DNA of 64,000 nucleotides from CAKUIA01 sp044433115 (GCA_044433115.1 JAWXTY010000005.1:18535-82534); one strand, 5' to 3'. Positions 25,313 to 35,556 are shown, counted from the first letter of the stretch. Made by a program: numbers and translations. The notes: a model not told the origin generated them from the sequence alone.

Positions 25313-26537
25313 TACGCATTGCCTCCGAAGCCTTTAATCTTGACGCTAATAAAGCAGGTATAAAGCCAGCTAAAGTACACAATACCACAGCAAAGGCACA
25401 AGTAGTTATTGCGTCTAAAGTGTCGTATTTAACAGGTAGCTCTGATAGATAATAGAAATTCATCAAGCCCTCTTTACCTAAAACAAGCTCTAAAATTTCA
25501 TCTCTAAATCCAAGTAGCGTATAAGTAAATATAAGACCAACTATAGCCCCAAAAATTCCTATCAAAAGCCCTTGAAACACATAGCAAGAAATTATCTCTA
25601 AAGGACTTGCTCCCATAGCAGAAATTAAGCCTATCTCTCTCGTCTTTCTCAAAACAGAAGTGTAGAGCGATATACATATAGAAAAGGACGCTACCAAAAT
25701 TACCAACATAATAATCACTGACATCATCGTCTTTTCCATATGTATCACATTTAAAAATTCTCCATTTGCCTGCTCCCAAGAATATGCTCTAATTCCGACT
25801 TTGCCATATTTGTTTTCTATGTAGTTTGCAATGCCTTTAGAGTCTAAATCGTCATTGATTTTAAGTAGCAAATTTTGAGACGAGTCGTCCTCTATATCAT
25901 ATAACTGCCTCATACGCCTTAGAGATACAACAGCGATATTCTTATCCATTGTGCTAAAGCCTGAGTTTAAATAGCCTATAACTTTTAGACGAACTGGCAT
26001 AGGGACTTCTTCGGAATTTAGCTTATCTATCATTGTTGGCGAGTACACGCTTATAGTATCTCCCAAGTTTAGGGCTAAGTCGTAGGCTAATTGATTTCCT
26101 ATAATTATAGAGTCGTCGTCTAGCTTGTCTAAGACGCTTGCAAAGATGAAATTCTTTTCTCTAAGAGGTAAAGCTGAAACATTTTCTATAGTGTCAAAAG
26201 AACGCAACATAGGGAAAGCCTGCGTACGCTCATTACGCAACATAACAGGACCTTGAATAACAGCTTCAGTCTTTTCAACAAAGCTCTCCTTTGCAATTTC
26301 TTCTTGGAGTTTCGACACATTGTCAATGAGTCCACCTCGCATAACTATAGTTATATCGCCTGAAGTATCCTTGAGCTTTTCGCCAATTTTTTCGTGAAAT
26401 CCATTCATCACGCTCTGCGTTCCATATAAGGCAAGCACCCCAAGTGCTACCCCCAAGACTGAAACTATTGCAAAAAAAGATATTCCCTTGCCACTTGGAA
26501 AGAGCTGCTTAAATGCTATATATATCCACCATTTCAT
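25305..26537 (-). CDS. Lipoprotein-releasing permease, LolC/LolE family
   Basis: Inner-membrane permease of 410 residues from the ATG at 26535-26537, which overlaps the lpxK stop as ATGA and starts with a sensible MKWWIYIAFKQLFPSGKG; the longer frame adds a basic tail. One N-terminal membrane segment, a large periplasmic MacB-like domain (about 45-260) and three C-terminal segments match LolC/E. A single permease gene suggests a homodimeric LolCE-like (LolF) transporter. Confidence 0.88.
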   Translation of the reverse strand: MKWWIYIAFKQLFPSGKGISFFAIVSVLGVALGVLALYGTQSVMNGFHEKIGEKLKDTSGDITIVMRGGLIDNVSKLQEEIAKESFVEKTEAVIQGPVMLRNERTQAFPMLRSFDTIENVSALPLREKNFIFASVLDKLDDDSIIIGNQLAYDLALNLGDTISVYSPTMIDKLNSEEVPMPVRLKVIGYLNSGFSTMDKNIAVVSLRRMRQLYDIEDDSSQNLLLKINDDLDSKGIANYIENKYGKVGIRAYSWEQANGEFLNVIHMEKTMMSVIIMLVILVASFSICISLYTSVLRKTREIGLISAMGASPLEIISCYVFQGLLIGIFGAIVGLIFTYTLLGFRDEILELVLGKEGLMNFYYLSELPVKYDTLDAITTCAFAVVLCTLAGFIPALLASRLKASEAMRNE

Positions 26538-27751
26538 AAGTTTTTTGTGTTTTTTGAATTTATAGAAGTTTTGCTGCAAATTCTATCTACTAAATGACTA
26601 AAATCTTTATCGCCTGAAAGTATATTTATATCAAGCTTTGTAAAGTATAAAGGTATAGGAGTTTTGTAGTCCTTGGCAATTCTGACTGCGTCTTTTTCTG
26701 TTGTAACTACAAATTTTGCACCATTTTCTTTAGCTTCTGCAAAAAAGTCGTCTAGCTCTAATTGAGTAAAGCGATGGTGGTCTAAAAACCTCTCTTTATG
26801 AACTATGTTAGCCTGCTCTCTCACTAAAAATTTCTCAAAGCCCTCAGGAACAGCTATAGCCGAAAAACAAGCGATGTCTTGCCTTTTCATTATAGACATT
26901 TCTGCACGCTCATTCGTATGAAAATTCAATAAATATTGTATAGAGTGTTCGCACTCAATCATTTCAGCACTCTTGTTATATTTGCGTATAAAGTTTTCAA
27001 GGGGCATATCTCTATTGCCATCTGACTTTGTCAAAAGCACGTAAGATGCACGTTTTAAGTGGCTTACAGGCTCTCTTAGAATACCCCTTGGCAAAAGGTG
27101 TTTATTGCCAAAAGGATTAGTTTTATCTACTAAAAGCACTTGAAGCTGCCCCTTTAAAGGTAAATATTGAAAGCCATCGTCTAAAATTAAAACGTCTACG
27201 CCAAAATTCTTTACAGCAAAATGCCCAGCCTTTACCCTGTTTTTATCTACAACTACAGCCACTCCCTTTAAGTTGCGAGCAAGCATATAAGGTTCGTCGC
27301 CAGCTACTAAAGAGTCTAAAAACACAGTCTCGCCATCAGATACAACCTTAGGAGGCGAAACCTCCCCATGGGTAAAGTAGTTCTTCAGCTTCGTGAAAAA
27401 TCCATCTGACTTAGACTTATAGCCCCTACTTAGAATAGCAACCTTCTTGCCTGAGGCAGTCAATTCTCTAGCAATTTTTTCTACAACTGGAGTTTTGCCA
27501 GTTCCTCCCACAGTCAAATTACCAACAACTATAACCAAGCAACCCAAGTAATTATCTTTAAAGACCCTCTTGTCGTATAAAAAATATCTAGCTTTAACTA
27601 TAGCCTTGAATATATAAGACAATCCCTTTAGAAAAAATGCAATAATGCGAGCTGGCACGTCTTGTCTCTTGTCGTAGACTATCTCTATTAGCCCTTTTCC
27701 CATAAGGTCTAACTTCTTGCCTAAACTCTTTATCCATCTCGATAACATCAT
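26534..27751 (-). CDS. lpxK: Tetraacyldisaccharide 4'-kinase
   Basis: Phosphorylates lipid A precursor at the 4' position at the inner membrane. It has 405 residues, somewhat longer than the usual ~330. Walker A GGTGKTP is at 82-88, preceded by an N-terminal helix that should insert in the membrane; DDGFQ and the DHH motif (FLDHHRF) are present. It indicates lipopolysaccharide and a Gram-negative envelope, and its neighbour is the Lol transporter. Confidence 0.94.
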   Translation of the reverse strand: MMLSRWIKSLGKKLDLMGKGLIEIVYDKRQDVPARIIAFFLKGLSYIFKAIVKARYFLYDKRVFKDNYLGCLVIVVGNLTVGGTGKTPVVEKIARELTASGKKVAILSRGYKSKSDGFFTKLKNYFTHGEVSPPKVVSDGETVFLDSLVAGDEPYMLARNLKGVAVVVDKNRVKAGHFAVKNFGVDVLILDDGFQYLPLKGQLQVLLVDKTNPFGNKHLLPRGILREPVSHLKRASYVLLTKSDGNRDMPLENFIRKYNKSAEMIECEHSIQYLLNFHTNERAEMSIMKRQDIACFSAIAVPEGFEKFLVREQANIVHKERFLDHHRFTQLELDDFFAEAKENGAKFVVTTEKDAVRIAKDYKTPIPLYFTKLDINILSGDKDFSHLVDRICSKTSINSKNTKNL

Positions 27752-27804
27752 AATTATTATATTTTTAATATGTCAAAAGCCCTACAAAAGAGCAAGTGTA
27801 TTTT

Positions 27805-28668
27805 TTAAATACGAAAATACTTAGTTATAATCAAGTTCTTAGAGAATTGGAATTTACCCTCTGCAGTCAAAAGTTGCCCACGCTCCCTATTTTTACTATA
27901 CAAGCCCTTTAGAGTCCCCTCAAAGGCGTTATCTCTATGAAATATATGAACTAAATCAAGGCTCTCCTTCTTGAAATCTACAAAACTTTCGCTGTCCTCT
28001 TTATCCCTAAGCATAGCTAGCAAAGTCTCAAATGAGGCAAAATTGCTATAGCTTATATTGTAATTATCCCCTAAAACAAGCATATTTTCAGTGTTGTCTC
28101 TAGCAAATATCTCATAAGTTTCGCCCTTCTTTGCACATAAATAATATGAAGTCCTAAGCTTTCCCCTATACATATTAAAGATAACCAAAAGAGCAATTCT
28201 CTCACTATCGCTATAAAAAAGTGTAGCTAAATTCAGTGGCTTTGCCTTATATGATGCTATACGCTCAAAGCCCTCGGCTTCTATATCTAGCTTAAGTTGA
28301 TAAAATTCTCGATTAGGTCGCCAAGCATTTTCGCAAGAAACAAAGCCAGAAAATGGCAAAACATTCCTCCTTGAATAAAGCTCAGCCCTAATATAAGCAT
28401 AAGTAAATTCAGCCCAAAGCACTAGTAAAAATGACAATATATATACAGAAAAGCCACCTGCAAATACAAAGTCTAAGCCCAGCTTTACATAGCAAAAAAG
28501 CAAAATAAAGCTTAGCCACCTTAGCAAAAAGCTAAGTCTATCACTGGCAAGCACAAAAAAATTCAAACACAAAAGCAACAAGAAGCCTAAACTAAAGCCC
28601 CCAAAAACAAGATATGCGAGAGAAAGCCCCTCGCATATATCATAAATTGCTTTTAAGTATGCTCCCAT
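27805..28668 (-). CDS. Membrane protein of unknown function
   Basis: A 287-residue protein if started at the ATG at 28666-28668, which overlaps the dnaN stop as TAATG; a start 27 bp upstream is possible. Three or four hydrophobic segments fill the first ~110 residues. The remainder is a soluble domain of mixed strands and helices without a motif I recognise. Coupling to dnaN looks like operon compaction rather than a functional clue. Sequence just after its stop (27784-27804) resembles part of a family-B element. Confidence 0.65.
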   Translation of the reverse strand: MGAYLKAIYDICEGLSLAYLVFGGFSLGFLLLLCLNFFVLASDRLSFLLRWLSFILLFCYVKLGLDFVFAGGFSVYILSFLLVLWAEFTYAYIRAELYSRRNVLPFSGFVSCENAWRPNREFYQLKLDIEAEGFERIASYKAKPLNLATLFYSDSERIALLVIFNMYRGKLRTSYYLCAKKGETYEIFARDNTENMLVLGDNYNISYSNFASFETLLAMLRDKEDSESFVDFKKESLDLVHIFHRDNAFEGTLKGLYSKNRERGQLLTAEGKFQFSKNLIITKYFRI

Positions 28669-29795
28669 TAAATTCTCAATGGCATTACTACGCAAATAAA
28701 GTTATCCAAAGTCTTAAATACCCCTGGACTCATCTCGTCTTTAAACTCAAAGAATACTTCGTCTTTAGTCAAGCTCTTCAATGGGCTAATTAAAAATTCT
28801 GGGTTAAAGCCTATTTGTATTTCAGCTCCATTATATTCAATATCCATCGCCTCGCTAGATTCGCCATATTCAGTACTCTTTGCAGAAACTTCCAAGCAAT
28901 TAGGGCTCATCTTTAGCTTAACAGAATTTTGCTTGTCAGTAGTAACAAGAGCAACTCTCGATACAATTTCGTACATCAAAGCTCTGTCTAACTTAACCCT
29001 ATGCTCAGCTTCCTTAGGGATAACTTGCTTATAATTAGGGTAAATGCCTTCTACAATCTTAGATACTAGATATATATTTCCCTCTAAGCCCTTTTCTGCA
29101 ACTTCATCGTCTACAGCAATTTCGAATGCAACGTGCCTATCGTTAAAAGAAATCTTTACGCTCTTGCCACCTGCCAAAAGTTTTTCAACTTCAGAAACAG
29201 TCTTTGCTGGCAAAATAATGCTACCCTCTTCTTCTTGAGCAACATTCATATCTCTTGAAATCAAAGCTAAACGCTTGCCATCAGTAGCCACTAAAGACAA
29301 CTTAGACTCAGAGAAATTGAAGTATACACTATTTAATATATATCTATTTTCGTCTGTACTTTGAGCATAAGAAACACTCTTTAGCATAGAAGAAAGCTCT
29401 TGAGAACCCAATTCATAAGAGTGCTTGTCAACAAAACTTGGCAAAGCAGGGAAATCTAATGCTGCCAAACCAGGAACTTTAAAGTCAGATCTACCAGACC
29501 TTATTCTAGCGTTTTGCCCATCTTTAGACTCTACAGAAATTTCTTGGCTAGTAACTGAATTAACAATTTGGAAAAGCTTTTTTACAGGCAAAGTAATATC
29601 GCCTTCAACTTCAACATCAGCTTTAATTGCACAACGTATACCCAAGTCTAAATTTGTAGTAGCAAGCAAAATTCTATTAGCTTCTGCCTTGATTAATACA
29701 TTATTTAGAACCTGCATTTGAGGCTTTGCTCCAACTACAGAAGCAACTTGTTTTAAGCCTGTAGCAAAATGCTCTTTATTAATTTTAAATTTCAT
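28668..29795 (-). CDS. dnaN: DNA polymerase III beta sliding clamp
   Basis: Processivity clamp. I start at the ATG at 29793-29795 (MKFKINKEHFATGL), giving 375 residues. The three-fold repeated clamp domains are recognisable: NSVYFNFSESKLSLVATDGKRLALI in domain 2 and the C-terminal VVMPLRI ending, which is a clamp signature. It is not beside dnaA in this window. Confidence 0.95.
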   Translation of the reverse strand: MKFKINKEHFATGLKQVASVVGAKPQMQVLNNVLIKAEANRILLATTNLDLGIRCAIKADVEVEGDITLPVKKLFQIVNSVTSQEISVESKDGQNARIRSGRSDFKVPGLAALDFPALPSFVDKHSYELGSQELSSMLKSVSYAQSTDENRYILNSVYFNFSESKLSLVATDGKRLALISRDMNVAQEEEGSIILPAKTVSEVEKLLAGGKSVKISFNDRHVAFEIAVDDEVAEKGLEGNIYLVSKIVEGIYPNYKQVIPKEAEHRVKLDRALMYEIVSRVALVTTDKQNSVKLKMSPNCLEVSAKSTEYGESSEAMDIEYNGAEIQIGFNPEFLISPLKSLTKDEVFFEFKDEMSPGVFKTLDNFICVVMPLRI

Positions 29796-29875
29796 AGTTA
29801 TATATCCTAAGTCTTCTCTTTTGTTTTTCAAGTATAAATTTAGAAAGTTATTAACATTCGAGGCTAAAACGCCCT

Positions 29876-30757
29876 TTATTTAGCTACAATTTCAAAAATA
29901 TCGTCTAAATCTGTGAAAATTAGCTCTGGCTCTATGTCCATATCTAGGGATTTCCTTAGGCGTAGACTAGCTTCGTCGCCTCCAAATAGAGCTGTCTTAA
30001 AGCCAATTTTCTTGGCAGGAAGAATGTCGTTGAGCATATCGTTACCTACATATAAAACATTTTCAGGAGATATATTATAAGTAGCTTCAAAGTATTCTGC
30101 TGCAGACTCAAATAGAGTCGCAGAAGGCTTTGCACGCCTCAACTCATAAGACCAAATACAAGCCCCCTCGTCAAAGCCAATTTCTGCCATCGTCTTTCCA
30201 GTGATTGCAGGGAATATCATAGGCGTAAAGAACTGTGCGTTCGAGACTGTACCCATCTTTACGTTCAATGCTTTTAATTTTTCCAAAGTTGCTATAGTAG
30301 ACTTAGTTATCCAAACTGGGTGAGCTAGAAATTCGTATTGAATTGCAAGCATTTTAATCTTTTCTGGCGTGATTTTTCCCTCAATAATTTCCTCTGCAAT
30401 TAGAGTTTCTAAGAGGTCTTCGTATACCAAAATCAAGTCGGCTTCGGGGTTATCAACTCCATCTGCAGCTCTAATATCTTTATGGGCAATATACATATCC
30501 TCAAAGGCTTGCCCAAGGTTATTTGTCCCTCCATCTATTTCCTTAATACCCACAACTTTTAGGGCTTGGCGAAACTTTTCATCGGACTTATCATTACACA
30601 ATATAGCCATCTGGCTAGAGTTTGAAACTAACAATGTGCCATACAAATCCCATAAAACTGCTTTAATCTCGCCAATTTCAGATATTTTTTTATCTATATT
30701 AGCGTGTCTTGCTTTTTGTGGTTTACATAAATTCCTAATTGCTTCAAGATATTTCAT
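29876..30757 (-). CDS. HAD-superfamily hydrolase
   Basis: A 293-residue soluble protein. The nucleophile is D37 in LWDLYGTLL. The +2 residue is Tyr rather than the Asp of most HAD phosphatases, a pattern seen in haloacid-dehalogenase-type members. Motif II is near GTVSNAQ, and motif III/IV is YVGNDMLNDILPAKKIGFKTALF. The substrate is unknown. The N-terminal ~30 residues are an extra basic extension. Confidence 0.82.
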   Translation of the reverse strand: MKYLEAIRNLCKPQKARHANIDKKISEIGEIKAVLWDLYGTLLVSNSSQMAILCNDKSDEKFRQALKVVGIKEIDGGTNNLGQAFEDMYIAHKDIRAADGVDNPEADLILVYEDLLETLIAEEIIEGKITPEKIKMLAIQYEFLAHPVWITKSTIATLEKLKALNVKMGTVSNAQFFTPMIFPAITGKTMAEIGFDEGACIWSYELRRAKPSATLFESAAEYFEATYNISPENVLYVGNDMLNDILPAKKIGFKTALFGGDEASLRLRKSLDMDIEPELIFTDLDDIFEIVAK

Positions 30758-30835
30758 AATTTATACATACTAGTATAATTTTAAGTGAATGAAAAGCCTT
30801 TTTTTGAAAAAATTTTTTTTACCAACAAAGCTAAG

Positions 30836-31570
30836 ATGACGAAGACAAATAACATAGAACAAAGCCCAAAGCATATTGCTATAATTATGGACGGCAATGG
30901 CAGGTGGGCAAAAGAGCGTAAGCTTCCAAGGGCTAGTGGGCATAAAAAAGGGGCAGAAAGCGTGCTTAATGTGGCTAAAGCTGCAGAAAAAGCTGGAGTT
31001 GAATATCTTACATTATACGCCTTTTCCTCCGAAAATTGGTCTCGTCCTAAAGCTGAGATAAATGCCCTTATGTCGCTATTGCTATTTGCCTTAAAAAAGT
31101 ATCACAAGAACTTCATAGAAAACAATATACGCTTTGAAACCATAGGGGATTTAAGCAAATTGCCCTCCTCTTGTCAAAAGGCTATAAGTTCGCTAAAAAA
31201 AGAGACTGAAAACTTTAGCCAATTTACTCTAGTTTTAGCCCTAAATTATGGTAGCAGAAACGAGCTTGTTTACTCAATAAAAGAGCTTGCAAAAGACCTA
31301 CAAAATGCTAACTTAGATGTAGATGATATAAATTATGAAAAAATCGCTTCATATTTTTATACAAAAAACATACCAGATCCTGACTTAATTATAAGAACTT
31401 CGGGCGAGCATCGCTTGAGTAATTACCTATTAATGCAATCTGCCTATGCTGAATTTTACTTCACAGAAACCTATTGGCCAGATTTTGGTGAAGAAGATTT
31501 TAATAAAGCTATAGAGTCTTATCTCAAAAGAAAGAGACGCTTTGGCAAAACCCAAGAACAAATAAAATGA
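30836..31570 (+). CDS. uppS: Undecaprenyl diphosphate synthase
   Basis: Cis-prenyltransferase making the C55 lipid carrier for peptidoglycan and LPS. I use the ATG at 30836 (MTKTNNIEQS), giving 244 residues, the family's usual length; an upstream GTG adds 17 poorly conserved residues. The catalytic aspartate is D19 in IIMDGNGRWA, and FSSENWSRP and RTSGEHRLSNYLLMQSAYAE follow. It overlaps cdsA by 4 bp (ATGA). Confidence 0.95.
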   Translation: MTKTNNIEQSPKHIAIIMDGNGRWAKERKLPRASGHKKGAESVLNVAKAAEKAGVEYLTLYAFSSENWSRPKAEINALMSLLLFALKKYHKNFIENNIRFETIGDLSKLPSSCQKAISSLKKETENFSQFTLVLALNYGSRNELVYSIKELAKDLQNANLDVDDINYEKIASYFYTKNIPDPDLIIRTSGEHRLSNYLLMQSAYAEFYFTETYWPDFGEEDFNKAIESYLKRKRRFGKTQEQIK

Positions 31571-32397
31571 TAAAAAGACTAATCAGCTCAATACTCCTAA
31601 TAGCAATATTATTTACAAGCATATATTTTGCCAAAGGCAACGCCCTTGCGACAATATTCCTATTGTTGTCTATTGCTGGTATACACGAATTTGCCTTGAT
31701 ATTGCAAAATATGGGTATCATCGTTAGCAAACTTGGGCTACAAACTGCCAACTTTGCATTAGTTGCAACTAGCATTTACACTGCATCACAAGGCAACAAC
31801 CTCTTGGCTATAGTTATTCCTGTTGTAATCTTTCTATTGATTTCCTTTGCCTTTGCCTTGGGGACTTTTAGAGATATAACTAATCAAAAGTTGCGAAGAA
31901 ATGCGATAGCGAGCATTATGACTCTAGTTGCACTAAGTTTGCCTATAAGCCTTTTTGCTGTAGTTTCTTTATTGACCCCAAGTTCCTTTGCATTAGTAAT
32001 TTGGGTTATGTTTGCCACAAAGTTTACAGACATAGGTGGCTATTTATTTGGTATATGCCTTGGCAATCACAAAATAGCTCCAAGTATCAGCCCTGCAAAG
32101 AGTTGGGAAGGTTTAGCAGGGGGCTTATTATCATCTTTTGTGATAGGAACTTTTGCCATTGTTGCATTTAAAGGACTTTTTCCAGAGAGCTTTACTTTGC
32201 TACACGCAGGGATTTGGGCTGTTATTATAGGATTTTTAGGATTTTTGTCAGACTTATTAGAGTCTGCATTCAAAAGATGTGCAAAAGTAAAAGACTCGGG
32301 GGCAACTATCCCTGGCATAGGTGGCGTTTTAGACTTGCTTGACTCTATGCTAATTAACGCCCCTATAGCTCTTGTAATTGCATTACTATACTGGTGA
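31567..32397 (+). CDS. cdsA: Phosphatidate cytidylyltransferase
   Basis: Makes CDP-diacylglycerol for phospholipid synthesis. At 276 residues with about eight membrane segments it is typical. The SPAKSWEGLAGG motif and SAFKR...KDSG are intact, but the end of the signature, normally PGHGGxLDRxDS, reads PGIGGVLDLLDS, so the His and Arg are replaced. Its final codons TGG TGA overlap the GGTGAG end of repeat B2, which supplies the stop. Confidence 0.93.
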   Translation: MIKRLISSILLIAILFTSIYFAKGNALATIFLLLSIAGIHEFALILQNMGIIVSKLGLQTANFALVATSIYTASQGNNLLAIVIPVVIFLLISFAFALGTFRDITNQKLRRNAIASIMTLVALSLPISLFAVVSLLTPSSFALVIWVMFATKFTDIGGYLFGICLGNHKIAPSISPAKSWEGLAGGLLSSFVIGTFAIVAFKGLFPESFTLLHAGIWAVIIGFLGFLSDLLESAFKRCAKVKDSGATIPGIGGVLDLLDSMLINAPIALVIALLYW

Positions 32398-32596
32398 GTT
32401 CTAAAAATTGGCAATTAGCTATTTTTAAGATTGTTTTTAACGTAATTTTCTTGTTTTTTAAGGCGAATAATGTAATTATTTAACGTAAAAACAAGGAAAT
32501 TTAAGCAAAAATAGGCGAAAAAGAGCAATTGTAGCTTATATTAGTGCAAAAACAAAGTTTTTGTTTGCTAATAAAAACCAATTTTTAGAACTCACC
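32393..32596 (+). repeat. Family B MITE-like element, copy B2
   Basis: 204 bp with inverted ends GGTGAGTTCTAAAAATTGG and CCAATTTTTAGAACTCACC. TACT precedes it and recurs one base after the right end. CTTGTTTTT pairs with AAAAACAAG, and the apex is AATAAT-GTA-ATTATT. Compared with B1, both stems changed on both sides. It has an additional AACAAAGTTTTTGTT hairpin on the right. It lies between cdsA and dxr and provides the cdsA stop codon. Confidence 0.8.
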
Positions 32597-32613
32597 GTAC
32601 TATAAATAAAAAT

Positions 32614-33777
32614 ATGAAAAAGATAAATTTAGCATTGTTGGGAGCTACAGGCTCTATAGGAAAAAGTACCCTAGAAGTAACAAGGGCAAACCCTGATAGG
32701 CTCAATATAAGCTCTATAGCTGGACACTCAAATATAGAAAAACTAGCTGAGATTGCCAAAGAATTTAATGTAAAACACGTTGCTATTTACGACGAAAAAG
32801 CCTACCAAAAAGCCCTAGATAGTGGCATATTTGGCGACGCTAAGCTCTATTTAGGCGAAGATGGCTTAACTCAAGTTTCTTGCTTAGATGAAGTTGATAT
32901 GCAAGTTGCGGCAGTTGTTGGAACAGCTTGCCTACGCCCTACTATCAAGGCTATAGAAGCTGGTAAAGACATTGCTCTAGCTAATAAAGAACTCTTGGTT
33001 ATGGCAGGCAAATTTGTGATGGAAGCTGTTAAAAAGCACAATGTACGCCTGCTACCTTTAGATAGCGAGCATAATGCGATTTTCCAATGTCTAAATGGCG
33101 AGCGTAAATGCGATGTAGCTAGCATAATAATCACAGCCTCAGGGGGTATGTTTAGAGAGTATAGCTTTGAGCAAATGAAGACTATAACTGTAGGACAAGC
33201 CCTAAAGCACCCTAATTGGGATATGGGTCCTAAGGTTACGATAGACTCTTCGACTATGGCAAATAAGGGGCTTGAAGTAATTGAAGCAAGGTGGCTCTTT
33301 GATATGAAAGTTGAAGATATAGAAGTTGTAGTGCATAAACAGAGCATAGTTCACTCTATGGTTCGCTTTTGCGATGGCTCTATATTGGGGCATTTCTCGC
33401 CTCCATCTATGACTTTTGCAATATCGCATAGCATTTTATACCCAGAGCGTGGCGAAAAGGTTATGAGTGGCATAGACTTTACTAAGGCTATGTCTTTGGA
33501 CTTTGCCCCTCCTAATTTAGAGAAATTCCCTTGCTTGAAATATGCTTTTGACTCTTTGATTATAGGAGAAACTGCCCCTTGTGCTTTCAATGCTGCAAAC
33601 GAAGTTGCTGTAGCAAACTTCATAAAGGGCAAGATAGCTTGGGTGGATATATCTAAGGTAGTTGGCGACTGCATAACTAATATGCAACATATCAAGGCGA
33701 ATTGCCTAGACGACATTTTTATAGCAGACAAAAATGCTAGAGAATTTGCTCAAAACTTTATAAACAACAATTTCTAA
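32614..33777 (+). CDS. dxr: 1-deoxy-D-xylulose 5-phosphate reductoisomerase
   Basis: Second step of the MEP isoprenoid pathway, NADPH- and metal-dependent. At 387 residues it is normal. NADPH-binding GATGSIGKST starts at residue 10; the metal/substrate segment LLPLDSEHNAIFQCL and PNWDMGPKVTIDSSTMANKGLEVIEA are conserved. No Shine-Dalgarno is visible before the start. The gene sits 17 bp after repeat B2 and 3 bp before rseP. Confidence 0.97.
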   Translation: MKKINLALLGATGSIGKSTLEVTRANPDRLNISSIAGHSNIEKLAEIAKEFNVKHVAIYDEKAYQKALDSGIFGDAKLYLGEDGLTQVSCLDEVDMQVAAVVGTACLRPTIKAIEAGKDIALANKELLVMAGKFVMEAVKKHNVRLLPLDSEHNAIFQCLNGERKCDVASIIITASGGMFREYSFEQMKTITVGQALKHPNWDMGPKVTIDSSTMANKGLEVIEARWLFDMKVEDIEVVVHKQSIVHSMVRFCDGSILGHFSPPSMTFAISHSILYPERGEKVMSGIDFTKAMSLDFAPPNLEKFPCLKYAFDSLIIGETAPCAFNAANEVAVANFIKGKIAWVDISKVVGDCITNMQHIKANCLDDIFIADKNAREFAQNFINNNF

Positions 33778-33780
33778 ACT

Positions 33781-35556
33781 ATGTTTAATTCAATAGAAGA
33801 TACTCTTTCTATAATCGCTATAATATTAATTTTTGGTGGCTCAATTTTTATACACGAATTGGGGCATTTTTTAGTGGCAAAGGCAAGAGGGCTAAAGGCT
33901 ACAAGGTTTTCCATAGGCTTTGGGCCCAAGATATTTGCTTGGCGTGGCAAAGATGGCTGTCAATATAGAATTAGCCTATTGCCATTAGGTGGCTATGTGG
34001 CTTTGCCTCAACTAGCTGATATGGAAGAGCTTGAAGGCTCAGACCTCTCTAAGGAAGAAATATCAAAGCTAAAGAAAGCAAGCTTTACAGACAAAGTTTT
34101 AGTGTCAGCTGCTGGTGCATTTTTCAATGTGCTTTTAGCTATAGTTATGGCTTTCTTAGTCTACCTAATAGGCATACCTACTGCCCAAGAAGGCAAGACA
34201 AACATCATAGGTTTCATTCCAGAAAACAGCCAAAGCACTCAAGTTGACTCTGAATTATCCCTAAAAGAAGGCGACGCTATTTTAGCTATAGACTCTACTA
34301 AAATCGAAAGCTTTAACGATGTGAGAATGATGGTTGCCTTAGGCTCGAATAGAGACGAGACTGGAAAGGCGATTGCCGTATTTACTATCTTGCGTGATGG
34401 CAAGGAACTTGAAGTTAAGACTTATCCAAGCCTTGAAAAGACTAATATAAAGACTGGCGACGAAGTGCGTATGCTCGACATTTATCCAGCTTCGCAAATG
34501 ATTATAGGCAAGATTATGGAAAATTCTCCTGCCGAAAAAGCTGGCTTTAAAGCAGGCGATGAAGTCTTAAAAATAGATGGCAAAAGAATTTATGCTAACG
34601 CTAGATTTTCTAGTGAACTAAATAAAGTTGAGGGCAAATGCACTATAACTCTATTGCGTGAGGGCGAAGAGATTGACTTAGTTTTAGAGCCAAAAAAGAT
34701 TGCGAGAACAAAGGCTTTGTGCGAGATATTCACACCTAGTGATAGCAAAAATGCACTAATTAGCATAATCTGCACAAACCCTAAAACTACAGATATTACA
34801 GAGAACGAAGTTGGTATATTAAAGCTAATAGCCAAGGGCGACGAAGGTTTAGTTAAAGAGCTAAAACTTGGTTCAAGCCTTTATGAAGTAGGCAACAAAG
34901 AAATAAGTTCTCTAGCTCAGCTAAACACTATAATAAACGCAAAGGCTGAAGATGAGTCTTTGATTTTGAAATTTATAAATAGCACAGCCTTGACAGATAT
35001 TAACCTAGAAAAGGGAGCTTATTCTAAGATTATTCCTCCTCAAGAAACTGCTATGGCAGGCTATTACTTGGCGAGCAATACAAAGATAGAGCACCCTAGC
35101 GTTATAACTCAAATTAAAGAGAGCTTTAACGTAACATATCAAGCAATGAAAACCCTCTTTAATTTCAATAGCGACATAGGTATAAATCATATGTCGGGAC
35201 CTGTTGGTATAAGCAGAGTTATATACAAAATATCAAAAGTCGACATTGCCTTATTGCTATCTTTTACAGTGCTACTAAACATAAATTTAGCTATATTAAA
35301 TATGCTACCTCTACCTATTTTAGATGGAGGACACATAGTAATGGCTATTATAGAAAAATTAACAGGAAAAGCTATACAAAAGAGCTTAGTTGTTAAAATC
35401 ACTCAATCAATTTTTGCATTAGGATTTATTGCCCTTATGATATATATTATTTATATGGATACTCAAAGGTGGCGTGGCGATATAAACCAAGAGGACATAT
35501 CTACTATACAAAATCAATATTACTTAAAAGACTTAGATTTCAAAAACAATGAATAA
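33781..35556 (+). CDS. rseP: Site-2 intramembrane zinc protease RseP
   Basis: Integral-membrane metalloprotease that cleaves anti-sigma factors and leftover signal peptides. HELGH is at 25-29 and the second metal motif LPLPILDGGH near the C-terminus. Between the catalytic halves are PDZ-type segments (for example ENSPAEKAGFKAGDEVLKIDG). At 591 residues it is about 140 longer than E. coli RseP; the extra lies in the periplasmic region. Placed in a dxr-rseP-ispG run. Confidence 0.94.
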   Translation: MFNSIEDTLSIIAIILIFGGSIFIHELGHFLVAKARGLKATRFSIGFGPKIFAWRGKDGCQYRISLLPLGGYVALPQLADMEELEGSDLSKEEISKLKKASFTDKVLVSAAGAFFNVLLAIVMAFLVYLIGIPTAQEGKTNIIGFIPENSQSTQVDSELSLKEGDAILAIDSTKIESFNDVRMMVALGSNRDETGKAIAVFTILRDGKELEVKTYPSLEKTNIKTGDEVRMLDIYPASQMIIGKIMENSPAEKAGFKAGDEVLKIDGKRIYANARFSSELNKVEGKCTITLLREGEEIDLVLEPKKIARTKALCEIFTPSDSKNALISIICTNPKTTDITENEVGILKLIAKGDEGLVKELKLGSSLYEVGNKEISSLAQLNTIINAKAEDESLILKFINSTALTDINLEKGAYSKIIPPQETAMAGYYLASNTKIEHPSVITQIKESFNVTYQAMKTLFNFNSDIGINHMSGPVGISRVIYKISKVDIALLLSFTVLLNINLAILNMLPLPILDGGHIVMAIIEKLTGKAIQKSLVVKITQSIFALGFIALMIYIIYMDTQRWRGDINQEDISTIQNQYYLKDLDFKNNE

